Assembly: GCA_009760855.2 (NCBI GenBank)
Contig: WPIO01000005.1
Location: forward strand, 9,375,501-9,439,500
Direction of reading: 5' to 3'
DNA: 64,000 bases
Origin: Cristatella mucedo
Taxonomy: Eukaryota > Bryozoa > Phylactolaemata > Cristatellidae
The notes under the pieces were generated by a model. That model did no database searches. It saw nothing but the letters and a program-made list of their open reading frames with translations, and was not told the DNA's origin. A program made the position numbers and the translations under genes. Positions 1-56,940 of this stretch are shown here, in pieces. The number at the start of each line of letters is the position of its first letter. Positions within the stretch are counted from its first letter, which is position 1.

Positions 1-1590
<1,590 letters not shown>

Positions 1591-3915
1591 CTCCTATTAA
1601 ATATCCACTTTTGCTTCTAATACCCATGTACAATACATCTTTCAAGAGTTCCTCTACCGTTCTGGACCGACCGCAAGACCAAAGGCAAAGTCTGAAGAGC
1701 ACATTCGGCCTCTTTGTTCGTGGTACATGGTCATGTGCCTGTGTAGAACATGTGCACATAGTCGCAAGAACTCCAACGCCAAACCAGACACGTCAGTTTC
1801 AGAATTGAATCTAATGGGCTGCTGATTTGTTTGTTGTTCCCTTTTTCCAATACTTTGGAAAATGTTTGATTTGGGTGCTAAACCGATTTTCGACTGAACT
1901 TGACAGCCCGGGTGTACATTTTATTGCAAAAGACGTACTTCCAACTCAGAGTCCTGCGAACTTCATCTCTGGAATCAGCAAAATTGCACCACAAAGCCTG
2001 ACTTTAACCTGTACTTTACTGCATACTATATGTCTGTTTAAAGAATATCTATACACACACTACTTGGGTATATCTATATATGTAAAAACAATACTTTTAA
2101 CTAACTAGAGTACTGAAAACTTCCTCTCTGGAATCATAGGTACATCTATGTATATATGCACAACCCCTCATAAGCCTTTGCAGCATTAAATGGTAAGAAA
2201 ATGCGTACATCCACACTAGGGAGGGGGGCGACGGACAGTGGCACTCGTTCTCTCATTTATTATTTATGTGAACACAATATTCATTAGATATTAAATGTAT
2301 ATTGAAAGAATATGCAGAATCAGCAACTGGTAGCAACAGGTCGGTTGAAATAAAGGGACATGCAAAACGAGTTCAGGCCATGCTGGTCACAGCACTTCTG
2401 TCACAGTGACCCACGTTTGCCAGCGCTCTTAACATGTGAGTGAACCGGCAGGCTACAATCCACACATGCTGGAAGCACTGCCCATCTGCCCAGCATACAA
2501 CAAAGGTTTTACACATTGCATAGTGCCGGTACTAATCCACTTCATGCTCTTGGAACCGGAACTGTCATCGAGCAGCCACCACCATGCCCCCAGCACGCAT
2601 GCACGCGCGCACACACACACACAAGCAAGAGCTCAAGGTTGACTAGTACACCGGCAGTGGGGCAGACGACAAGAGACAAAAATATACAGGCTAGCACCGG
2701 GGCAACTGGGACTAATCTCCAACCCAGCACATTGTCGGCATTTTCTGCAGCAACCGGACGGACTGCTGACGCACGACCTCAAATCCTACGAATCCAGCAA
2801 GCGCCATGTCGGCATGGCAGCCTTCAAGGACAGACAGCAGCGTACTCCTCATGCACGCTTGAGCAAACAGACAGATCAGGCATGACTTCTACCAAATGAC
2901 GGGGGGGGGGAGGGGGGGAGGCAGAAATGGCCAAAATCCGCCGAGCTGATTGCACAGCGCCGTCCTGGGCGACCACATCACTTATCTCCCCAGTGGCATA
3001 GGTGCAGTGCAGCAGGCGAGCATTCGGAGCTCTTGTAAGGAATCACTCGTGCGTGCAGGTGCTCCTTTGAAAGGCGGACGGATGGATCCCCGGCGGCCGA
3101 CTGAAAAATGGCTGCGAGCTAACGCGCTCACGTGTTCAGCTCGATGTATACCTGCAGTCGAAGCAAATGCGTGCCAATGGGCCGTGGGCGACAAAACAGC
3201 GAGAAACAGAAGCACGTTACATGGCGAAGATGTGACAAGGTGGCGTGCATTAGGGTGCATGGGAAACAAGGCAACAAGGTGAGCAGTAGGCTCATACATG
3301 TCTTACAGTACACCGATGAAATTGCACCCTAGTGTAGGCGGAGCTGCCGATATTTAATAAGACGAGCTGGGAGTCATATAGAGGCTCCCGGCCCCGGAAG
3401 GGCAAGGCCGACATCAGTAACCAATGCTGCCTCTTTGATGGCACCTGGCAGCTGTCAGCGCCGGTACAAATAAGTTCAAGCTCTCACGCCTGTAGCTCTG
3501 CGTGTGTCAACACCAACGATCCTGCATTAGTATAAGCTCTTCCGGCATTCTTTTGTATGCACGGACACTGCTCAGTCGAGACGGGGGGGGGGGGGGGGGG
3601 ACAACTGCAAGGGAGCTAACGTGCTCTCTTCGGCTCCAGCCTTGGCAGTGACCTCACTGGCTGCCTCACTGATCTCTTCGCTGCTGATCTCTTCACTGGG
3701 CGTGCTCACATAGCAGTGCAATGCAGTGCTAGCTCGAGCTGGACGAAGGTGAGCTATCTTCCAGACCACGGTAAGCTAGCTAGCTAGCTAGCATGCCAAG
3801 GTAAGATAGTCACAATGGTAGGATGGCCGGCCACCTACCCTTATTGTCTGGCAATGAAGTGAGCTGCATACAAATACCCACAGATGATTAATGAGTGCCG
3901 ATGGCTTGTGCCAGT
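1591..3915. other. 3' flank of the MGAT4-like gene, little recognisable
   Basis: No exon or named repeat family was recognised. It holds G homopolymers at 2899-2921 and 3583-3600, a short CA tract near 2612-2622, and a TAGC-repeat palindrome of about 20 bp near 3775-3792. Part of it is presumably the 3' UTR of the gene. Confidence 0.5.
3353..3358 (-). promoter_or_regulatory. Possible polyadenylation hexamer (ATTAAA) for the MGAT4-like gene
   Basis: ATTAAA on the minus strand, about 560 nt after the stop codon. It is the nearest variant hexamer I noticed; the canonical AATAAA occurs only further away (minus strand, 2256-2261 and near 1919). Which one is used cannot be told from the sequence. 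Confidence 0.25.
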
Positions 3916-48465
<44,550 letters not shown>

Positions 48466-48599
48466 GCGATCCGCTTCACCAACCAGCTCTCGTCCGAGCC
48501 CACTGAGAGCGGAGCACGAGCGCGCTTCGAAACCGGGAGCGAAGCACACAGACAGATCCGCAAGGTCGGCGCCTGAGCGTAAAGGTAAGCGACCAGAGG

Positions 48600-48735
48600 G
48601 CAGGGCGGGTGAGTTCGGTTCGGCGAGGGGTGGGGCAGGTTACGAACGCATTCTTTTCCAGGACAATTGTGACGAAACTCTGCTTTGATTGGTCGTCACT
48701 TTGATTGCCTCTGAAAAGCTGTGTCTGATTGGCTG
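48600..48735 (-). promoter_or_regulatory. GC-rich promoter region with two CCAAT boxes and GC boxes
   Basis: Upstream of the MGAT4 start, read on the minus strand, CCAAT occurs at 48732-48728 (within CAGCCAATCAG) and at 48692-48688 (within GACCAATCAAAG), exactly 40 bp apart. GC boxes follow at 48625-48636 (GGGGTGGGG type) and 48603-48609 (GGGCGGG). No TATA box is evident. The surrounding 47.9-48.6 kb is CpG-rich compared with the AT-rich introns. This suggests NF-Y/SP-type promoter architecture; the start of transcription is not known. Confidence 0.55.
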
Positions 48736-48739
48736 TCAG

Positions 48740-49435
48740 CTGGCAGGTTCTGCTGCCGAGCATCGCTGTCCACGTATGTACATCCTGTACGTGGCTTGAT
48801 AGCTGAGTGGACACGCATCTCTTAATCCTCTTAATCCTAGTCTGAAAGATAGCCACCGAGGGACACGTCTAGAGAGCCACGCTATGTTGAACGCTTCAAG
48901 AAATGGTAGCTTCAATAAAGTATGTCCTCACATTGCTGAAACATTTCGTTCGTTTGCTCTGGCATCTGGACAGTTGTACACGAGCCGCATTGCTCTTTTT
49001 TGGCTAAAATTAGCCATGTAGCGTAAGCTCATCGTACAGAGAACTTCTGATGGTCACGAGGTGGAAATGTGAACGGCTTCGAGCGACTTCGGCAGAAAGA
49101 CTATCTCTGCTTTCACGTACTCATTAGGTAGTTGATGCGGTTCAAGTCCATCATCTTTATTCCCTAACCAAACAATCCGTGACCAAATATCTAGCTATCG
49201 CTGCACGTTGGCCGCCGATAGAAATACAAATAAGGTATTATGAATATACGATCTTACATTTGTGCCGGGCAGCTCATCTAGCTTAGCAGCCACGATAGCT
49301 CACGAAATCTGTAATTTGTCGGAGTGTTGGTGCATCGTGCAGACCTAATAAAAATGCGGACGTGAGTTAAAATAATTCTGGTAGATATCTACAAAATATT
49401 GTGTAAATTATCTGCATATTTTCAATTTAATAGTC
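48740..49435. other. Upstream intergenic DNA, unassigned
   Basis: No exon, repeat family or further promoter motif recognised. Confidence 0.45.
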
Positions 49436-49690
49436 AAGCACAATCTAGGCTTTTAGTTGTGTGCAAATGACCTACTGCTGTATCTTGTATTTGATCCTCC
49501 ATTTAAAATTGCGTTTACTTTCAGCTATATAAAATTGCTAAAATTCGGGCTTGCTTAGACGGGGTTAATTCATCTAAATTTTTCCATGCATTTGTGATTT
49601 TTGTAACTCACTGTTTTCTGGTCTGCCGGCCAGTGCAATCAGGCGCTTAGAGTTGACACAAAAATCTGCAGCCAGGCTTGTCTTGTTAGT
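49436..49690 (+). mobile_element. LINE-A fragment (YADD to C-terminal region, deleted)
   Basis: Plus strand: AGTCAAGCACAATCTAGGCT, a mutated YADD region (TTAGTTGTGTGCAAATGA), then AAAATTCGGGCTTGCTTAGA and CGTTAGTGGA-like remains of the SRLDFCNSLL region. It is much shorter than intact copies (internal deletions). Confidence 0.72.
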
Positions 49691-49880
49691 GGACTAGAGG
49701 CCCCAGGCGTTTAAAATTCCCACCATTGTTTAAAACCACCCAGAGTGATCTCCGTCATGCACTGCTCTGCATTTCCCTAACTTAGTGACAGCCAGGTCCG
49801 TCATTACCTCGGCGGACCAACTTAATGCTTGTCTTTGAAATCCTCGCTCCATTTGCAATCAGCCCTTAGTAATATGCGAT
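49691..49880 (+). mobile_element. LINE-A 5' part, outer element of a nest
   Basis: Matches the ORF2 5' region at 38.94-39.13 kb (CGTCATGCACTGCTCTGCAT, GGCGGACCAACTTAATGCTT, GAAATCCTCGCTCCATTTGC). Its continuation is at 50411. Confidence 0.8.
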
Positions 49881-50410
49881 TATTAATAATAATAATAATA
49901 ATATTGCACTTGATAAAGCGCCATCAGAGAACTTAATCTCTTTCTAGGCACTTTACATTTGCTGCAAAGTGATACGCAATAGAATAGTAAGTAAAATCAT
50001 GCTTGAAAAACAAACAAAATGAATAACATGGTTAGGGGTTACATGCACTGGGTCAGCATGCGAATGTGGTTAGTGGCAGCATGAACAGTGTCAGCACGCA
50101 TAAGCACATCGAGGACGAATCACAAGGACCCACTAAATGCTGTCCTAAATAGGTATGTTTTTAAGTTTCTTTTAAATGTGGTCAGGTCAGGGGATGTTCT
50201 GATGCAGGTCGGGAGGGAGTTCCAGGCTTTGGGAGCATACGAGCTAAATGCACGGTCTCCAAAGGATTTAAGGTTTGTACGAGGTATTTCTAGACTGTTG
50301 GATTCCGAAAAGCGAGTGGTACGATGCTTTGCCTGATGGGCTAGTATATCTGAAAGATAGGCTGGAGCCATAGAATGAAGAGACCTAAAAGTGAGCGACA
50401 AAACCTTGAT
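49881..50410 (-). mobile_element. LINE-A 3' copy, inner element of a nest
   Basis: Left end TAATAATAATAATAATATTG, then the 3' UTR and minus-strand frame MAPAYLSDILAHQAKHRTTR ... RTSPDLTTFKRNLKTYLFRT. 5' truncated at 50410. GATTA stands at both borders (49876 area and 50408 area), a likely target duplication. Confidence 0.92.
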
Positions 50411-52025
50411 TAGTTACTGAGAATGAATGGAACCTGTTCGCCTTGACCGAGACCTAGCTGAAGTGGGTTAAATGCCTGATTATGAACGACGAAACCCCTA
50501 ACAGGCTCCTCCTTTTTTCGTACTCCTAGATCAATCTAAACTGGTGGCGGAGTCACTGTTATCACACACCCATCGTTCAATTTCAAGATTTTCGCAGTCC
50601 CCTCGAAGTAGTATTTCGAATCTACTACTTTGAGTTGATCCGAAAATAATCTGCCAAAGGTGGCAGTAGTCTATCGTCCCCTAGGTAATAAGCCCTCCTT
50701 TATCCCAGATATCTCTGATCTCATGTCAATTCCGTGTGCAATGAATTGATTTTTCCTCGGCATGGGTGATTTAAAAATTCATTTTGTTAGCGCATATGAT
50801 GCCTTCAGTAACAACTTTCGTGCATTGACTGATTTATTTGTCTATTGTGGTCCATGTGCATGGCAATACTCACTTCAACGGTCACACACGCAAACAATTT
50901 TCTTTTACAACTGCACGCTATCATCACCTATTATTATCAAATTCTGCTTATCTGACCACAAGCAGATCTTGTTCAGTCTACTGCGATTGCACCCAAAGTC
51001 ACTTGTGAATCGCGAAGCCCTAACACCTCTGACGTCGACGCTGTCTGCATGAGAGTATCTTCGTCGTCCGTGTTGCTCAATTCGACCTCCGACTGCCATC
51101 GTTAGCAGAATGCTACAAAACGACACTAGCTGACATGCTTGACGAGTTTGCACCTGTGACTAGGCGCACTGTCCACCATCGCCCTGACAGCCTATGGTTT
51201 ATCAAAGACACTAACAAAGCTAGGTCTAACGAGCGCCAGCTTGAAAATGCATATAAAAGAACAGGACTTACTGTCCATCGGCAGGCATATGAGAACTACG
51301 GCAAATCGTATAAGTTAATTCTAGCCAAGGCCAATTCTAGCTTCTATAAAACATTATTGAATCACAGATGAACAATCCAGAAATGCTGATGTTGACGATC
51401 AATCATAAGCTAAACCACTCCCAGGTTAGCTCCTCACCGAATGATCCCTGTGATGATCTAGCTGATCGCTTCTCTATCTTCTTTGTCAGCAAGATAGAGA
51501 AGCGATCAGGGAGTCTATCACTAAGGTGGCTGCATCTCCTCTGGAATCCTGTCCCTCAGCTCCTTGCAGCACCTCAATGTCTACATTCAAGCAGGTCACT
51601 AGCGACCTAATCCTAAAGTTGATAACCCAATCAAAGAAGACAACAAGTCCTCTGGACCCTATTCCCACTGTCCTGCTCCTACGTTGCATTGATCTGCTGC
51701 TGTCATGCATAAATAATACCATAAATGTGTCATTAGCCTCTGGTCACGTCCCAGCACCTTTCAAAAAGGCTGTAGTCAGGCTACTACTCAAGAAAGCAAC
51801 ACCAGACCAAGAGAACCAGTGCAACTTCTGCTAAGTCTCCCTTCTACCAGTCCTACAAGCGACACTGCTGCGAGTCGTGGCAGACCAGCTGAAATCATAT
51901 ATTGAAACTTCCAACCTTGCTAGTTAGTTCTAGTCTGGTTTTAGAGCTAATCGCTCTACAGAGTTAGCACTGCTTCGGGTGTATAACAACCTTCTTAGTA
52001 ATGCAGACTTAGGTAGTCTCTCTGC
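50411..52025 (+). mobile_element. LINE-A continuation (EN, linker, RT N-terminal part)
   Basis: EN remains (NFKIFAVPSK-like, GDLKIHFVSAYDAFSNNFRA, SPIIIKFCLSDHKQILFSLL), linker (VHHRPDSLWFIKDTNKARSN, LAKANSSFYKTLL), KQVTSDLILKLITQSKKTTS and LRCIDLLLSCINN, FKKAVVRLLLKKATPDQEN. The copy breaks off within the LLVLLDLSA motif (CTTGTTTTGCTCG), where the 225-bp tandem begins. Confidence 0.88.
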
Positions 52026-52475
52026 TTGTTTTGCTCGGTCTTGCTATGGCCGAGCCCGTGTACATCACCGGCTCCCTGATATAGGGTGGCAGTCGAGAGA
52101 TTAAGCACACTCGGCATTGGCATAGTAGTTGGTTTGAGCTCTAGGCCACTGAGTTCTTGGTGTAGGTCATGGCCGCTGCTGAGCGCCCGTAACTGTCCAC
52201 TGCTGTCAAATAGCGTTGTTTGTACTACGGATACGGACTTGACACGTTAATTGTTTTGCTCGGTCTTGCTATGGCCGAGCCCGTGTACATCATCGGCTCC
52301 CTGAGATAGGGTGGCAGTCGAGAGATTCGGCACACTCGGCATTGGCATAGTAGTTGGTTTGAGCTCTAGGCCACTGAGTCCTTGGTGTAGGTCATGGCCG
52401 CTGCTGAGCGCCCGTAACTGTCCGCTGCTGTCAAATAGCGTTGTTTGTACTACGGGTACGGACTTGACTCGTCTC
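52026..52475. repeat. Tandem duplication of a 225-bp unit
   Basis: Unit 1 (52026-52250) and unit 2 (52251-52475) are about 95% identical. Each starts with TTGTTTTGCTCGGTC: the first 13 bases are LINE-A RT sequence, the rest is of unknown origin. Each unit includes a potential hairpin at its start (GCTCGG ... GGCCGAGC). No frame of interest. The sequence after unit 2 (52476-52635) is also unassigned. Confidence 0.93.
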
Positions 52476-52635
52476 CGATATTTGTCGCGCATCGGCCGAG
52501 ACTACCTACTACTAGTTAGGAGCGCCGTGTTAGCGAGCCTAATTTTGACCGTAAAACGTTGCGTTAGCGACGGCAGATACGCGATGCTCTTTCGCGGAGC
52601 TCAAGTTTCGCCTACGACTTCCCGTATCTCCCTTC

Positions 52636-53058
52636 TTGTATGTATCTCCGTCAGTAACTCCACAAAGTCATTAAGACCATGTGGGTGTTACGCAGGAGAG
52701 TTTTGTATAGCGCACTCACAGCCTAAGCGGCTTTCGGTACGCATTCGGTAGCCAACAGACTTCGTCTCACGCAACAAAGAGAAAGTGGGAAGCATAGCAG
52801 AGTTAGGAGAGCAGTTGAGGTAGTGAGTAGCATAGAAGTAGCAGTTCAGGACCGCTGAAAAAGATGTGCCATAGTCGGCAGTTGGAGAGTAGATGCCGTT
52901 GCGTAAGAATTGTGGAAGCGAGTTCCACAGTCTAGGACCTGCAGAGCTAAAGCGTCTGTCGCCAACTGTCTTTAAGCGGAGGAATGGGACAGCTAATTTA
53001 TTGTCCACAGAGGACCTGAGGGCGCGAACAGGCTGAAACTGATGCAGCAGTTCTTCCG
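52636..53058 (-). mobile_element. LINE-B 3' copy
   Basis: Left end GTATCTCCGTCAGTAACTCC (3' block), then minus-strand frame DNKLAVPFLRLKTVGDRRFS, AGPRLWNSLPQFLRNGIYSP, YATHYLNCSPNSAMLPTFSL and RETKSVGYRMRTESRLGCEC. 5' truncated at about 53058. Very similar to the copy at 61.2-61.8 kb. Confidence 0.92.
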
Positions 53059-56000
53059 GTCTCATCCAGGTAAATCCATTAATCCGCTCCATTGCCTTCG
53101 CATGCAGCATCCATCACTCGCCGAACAGCAGCAGGCAGGCTGGCTGGATGCGAGAGCGATTGAGGAGCGGCAGTCCACTCACGCAACGCCGGGGTAGAGA
53201 GCCACTCACGCGGCGAAACCGGCGGCGAAACCGCGGACCGGACGTGGAAGCCGCCCACTGCGTACGTAACATTGTCGCCTTTGGAGTTTTGGAAGTGTTA
53301 GAAAGTATTCAACGAACCGAAGGCCCGCTTCGCACGCGAATCGTGCACACCAGACAAGGAAGAGCTGCCAGCAACGGTTAAAGCTGACGGGTGAGACATT
53401 AGGCCCTCCCCGGCACTTGACGAAGAGGGGCTGGCGAAAGAATTCCGCCCGCGGTTGAGTTGTTGAAAGTGCACTGCCACCGCTCCTACGTACTCTGGCG
53501 TTGTACAGGATCCCGGCTGACCGAGCTTATGGCGAATGGTTCTTGTCACCAAAATGGGAATATTGATTGTTCGAGGTGCTTTTAGTGAGAAAAGAAACCT
53601 GGCGGTATTCAGAATGCAATTTTGACCGGATGCCGTAAAAAGGCCCGATCTGATAATGACGCGAGCTCGTCCGGATCTTGTGTATGGATTGTCGCTGCCG
53701 CCGCCGCCGCTCATCAGATAGACGGGGTAGCACGTGTCTAGGCGAAAGCGAAGGTAGTCTGTTTCCGTCAAGAAGTATTCTCTTAACAGCACAGTCATAT
53801 GGGGACCAATTGGATCACGATGGCATCCAACCGAGACACGGTCAGTTGCAGACCTCTCGAAGCGAGGAATACAGTTCAGGAGTTGAAGTTGTAGCACCAG
53901 AATGCAGAGGCAACTGTACAGCACGCTTTCGCAAGGTCTAACGCAATGCCTTCGTGTCCCTACGAGCTCTGGCACAATAAGCAGCCTTAAGAAACCCCAG
54001 ATACTTCTAACAAGTACAGGAGAAAGATTTAGATTTTGAGGGATTTGCAAAGGTTACGAATTTATTAATAGAAGGGAAATTTTGAGCCAAAACAACAGAA
54101 TCGAGCATATTTCACGAATAACAGTGGCGCGAGATTGGAAATCCGAATCTCGGTATTAAACTGCCATAAAATAGCGCACTTTTAACGTGACTTTATATTG
54201 CCCAGGTGGTTTACAAAAATGGCTCCCAATGACTGATGTGGGTCATGAAAAATTAAGAGCAATATGTCACAAAGACGCAAAATTTACCTTGAAGTCGACA
54301 CAATTAGACTGTTCGTGCTTATAATGCAGACACATATCATTTTAAGCGGTCTGTCCATTTCTGAATACACTTTAAGTGATACAAGTAATAAAGAGTGGGG
54401 AAAAATAGCTTGACGTCGACGACAGAAAAAAAGGGGATTCAGCTCTACAGAGCATCGGGAAGTAGATCTGTAGTTTGCTCGCACAGCAAAGAGCCAGCCA
54501 CTGCCCAACACCGACAGTTTATTACCACGCACGGAGCCGAAGAGCGAACGGCTCCCCTCGGCCCCTACTCTCACTCGACTCCCTCCTCGATCCCGGCTGT
54601 CCCTTCGCCGACCCCGATAGTGAATCCACCATCAGTTCACCAGCGGGTTATCGGCCTGTGTCAACGCCTCATTAGAAGCTGACCGCAGCTGTGCACAGGC
54701 GCAGCTGTGCTCTCGGGGATGCTCTCACCAGCTGTTGAGAAAAGGAGCGGTACCAGCCCGCATGCAGTCGAACTACAAGATCCCCATGATTTAAGGCCCT
54801 GCATGACGTTGCAAAAATGAAATGAACAGCGTGGTACTTAATTGGACACTGGCTCGGACTTGCCGTTTGTTAGCGCTAAATGCTAGAGCCTCGACGAAAT
54901 AGGAAAAGCCTCGAAGCGTCTCGATACGTGGTGTCATGGGATACTGCACTAAGAGAGGGGATTCCAAGGAGGCTGAGATAAATTTCTGAGCTAAGACCGA
55001 ATGCCACAAATCTGTGCAGCCAATTTGAATGAGGTATGCATCCAGAGATCAGATTACTTTCCCCGGGCTAGCTAAAGCAAATCTCTGAGAATCACGGATG
55101 CAGACTGACAGGTTTTCATCGATCAAGAGGTCTGCAGGAAAGAAAGTTATTATATCAGAAATTTGCCCGCAGTACGTCTGCCTCTTTGATCAGAGCAAGT
55201 GATGTGACGAGAAACGGAGCAGGATTAATGAGCCTATTGGGCTATTAGGGTACCGTAAGATATAAACTCGGTTTGATGGCGGGGCTGAGTTAAGTGTGTG
55301 CGAGACAGGAGACGGAAACCTCGTTCTAGCGAATTTTTTAGATGAACCGCGGACTCTCCGAGCTCGGGGGGATCCCGGGAACTTATATGTGAAAGCACGT
55401 GAGGTGATGGGTCGCGCTTGAAAATTGATTTCAGATGTGAAGCTTTGAATTCGTTCAGCACCACTGACGAAGCACCTAAAGTTGTGCGTGCAAATCTGTT
55501 ACGTAAGCATTGTCGAGCTGGTCGTTTCACGTGGAACAATGGTTCGCAAGGCAGCAATTTAGACAAATAAGATACACGCAGCGGCATGAATATCACAGAC
55601 GACGAGGACGACGTTAGCGCCACACGTGATACCCAGCCGAAGTCGGATACAGACGTTGACAACCGTAGATTGAAAAGCAGGACGGTTGCACCGAGGTGAA
55701 AGATAAGTGCTCACACGTCTTCTCACAAGCGCTTACTGTAACACGGTATTAATTCATTTAGTGTTTTCTTTTGCTAAATTGTTTACGTATGCAGGTGCAT
55801 GCATGAATGCAGTGCATATGTTTATTTCACGACACTAGCTCCGAGGTTGTGTGAGCGCAAGAACGCCGACACAAGTAGGATGATTTTAGGATAGCTGGCA
55901 ACACGCTAGTGAATGGTAGATTTTCGGGTGCCGAGTTGTCGCACGCAAGAAAGCAAATTCTTGAAACACAATGGCGATGCTTCAAGTCCACAAGCGGTAC

Positions 56001-56756
56001 TGATTTGCACCGAAGAAGCGCTCGCATCCGTCACGGTTCAGATATCTCGGTTTTTCGGTTTCCAAGGTTTACACGGAATCAGAGAACGGATTTGTCACTT
56101 AGATGTCGTTGGCATCGATCTGTGTCGGGCTCATGCTTAGTGGTCTTTCCGTTTTGACAGCGACATAATTTCAAATTCAGCTTAATGGATTTTGGTCTCC
56201 CTATTTTGAGATGGACATAGGCTGTACGTCTCCTAGGTTATTTGGGCTCGATGGTATTTCAGCGATTAATGGTATTCGCTACAGCTTGCTGACACATATG
56301 TCCTTACGGCTAATTTTGGGGTGGCTTACTGAACCGGATTGAGCTAGTCACCTTGGTTTGAGACCAAGCTGTGATGGAGAAAAGGCTTGATGGTTTTTCA
56401 TCGCAATCCACGTTAGAGATACTTTTTCTGGTGTGGCTAAGTTGCTAGGCAGGACTGCCATTTCGATATGACAATCCATGATATCTGAGGCTAATGAACT
56501 AGCGGTTTTTCATTCTGGGTCTCAGGAACCTGCTACCATGCTCTTTGATCTTGGGTTGCTGATTCATGCTACTAACAGAACAGTTAATCAATAAGCTTTA
56601 TCAATCAGTTGCTTTGATTTTGCCCGAACCTTGGATTGATATATTGGACACAGGATTCATTCATTTCGCATGCTCGGTTGCTATCGGAGCCCTATTTGAA
56701 TGACCCACATAGATTTTTCGGTAGAACTGACTCATTATTCTTATTGTAGCGTGCTT
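53059..56756. other. Intergenic DNA, unassigned
   Basis: Apart from the 250-codon frame there is a 142-codon minus frame (55234-55662) of unremarkable composition. Neither resembles a known protein. The part 53.1-55.7 kb is richer in CpG than the introns; 56.1-56.75 kb is AT-rich. No LINE or SINE was recognised. Confidence 0.45.
53298..54050 (-). CDS. Uncharacterised 250-codon open frame
   Basis: The longest uninterrupted frame in the window. I do not recognise it: no domain, transmembrane stretch or repeat unit stands out, apart from a short hydrophobic stretch (SCLCILVLQLQLLN) and a Gly/Ser run. The surrounding DNA is CpG-rich, which lowers stop-codon frequency, so chance is a real alternative. 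It could also be the end of an exon of a neighbouring gene. Confidence 0.25.
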   Translation of the reverse strand: MQIPQNLNLSPVLVRSIWGFLRLLIVPELVGTRRHCVRPCESVLYSCLCILVLQLQLLNCIPRFERSATDRVSVGCHRDPIGPHMTVLLREYFLTETDYLRFRLDTCYPVYLMSGGGGSDNPYTRSGRARVIIRSGLFTASGQNCILNTARFLFSLKAPRTINIPILVTRTIRHKLGQPGSCTTPEYVGAVAVHFQQLNRGRNSFASPSSSSAGEGLMSHPSALTVAGSSSLSGVHDSRAKRAFGSLNTF

Positions 56757-56940
56757 TGGTGAGCCGTGATGGCACACTAGGTAAGGTGGTTGCTTTCACA
56801 ACCTCGGTCCTGAGGTCGTGGGTTCGATTCCTGCAGTGGGCGATTCTTTATCACCACTGCAAGCGGTGGTGATAGCCGTAAGGCTCTTCTGTCGCTATAA
56901 AAAAAGAGGCTGTTTAATCAGCTAGGATTTTTTTTGTGGG
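56757..56940 (+). mobile_element. SINE S1 copy with intact Pol III boxes
   Basis: TGATGGCACACTAGGTAAGG (A box), GTCGTGGGTTCGATTCCTGC (perfect B box), body ACTGCAAGCGGTGGTGATAG and CTCTTCTGTCGCTATA, 3' end GGCTGTTTAATCAGCTAGGA and a T-rich tail. The best-preserved S1 copy; the head folds like a tRNA only in part. Confidence 0.92.

Noticed and set aside
56757-56840. Possible functional tRNA gene (A and B boxes)
   Set aside because: The same head occurs in seven copies always joined to the S1 body, and no complete cloverleaf can be drawn, so it is the SINE head.
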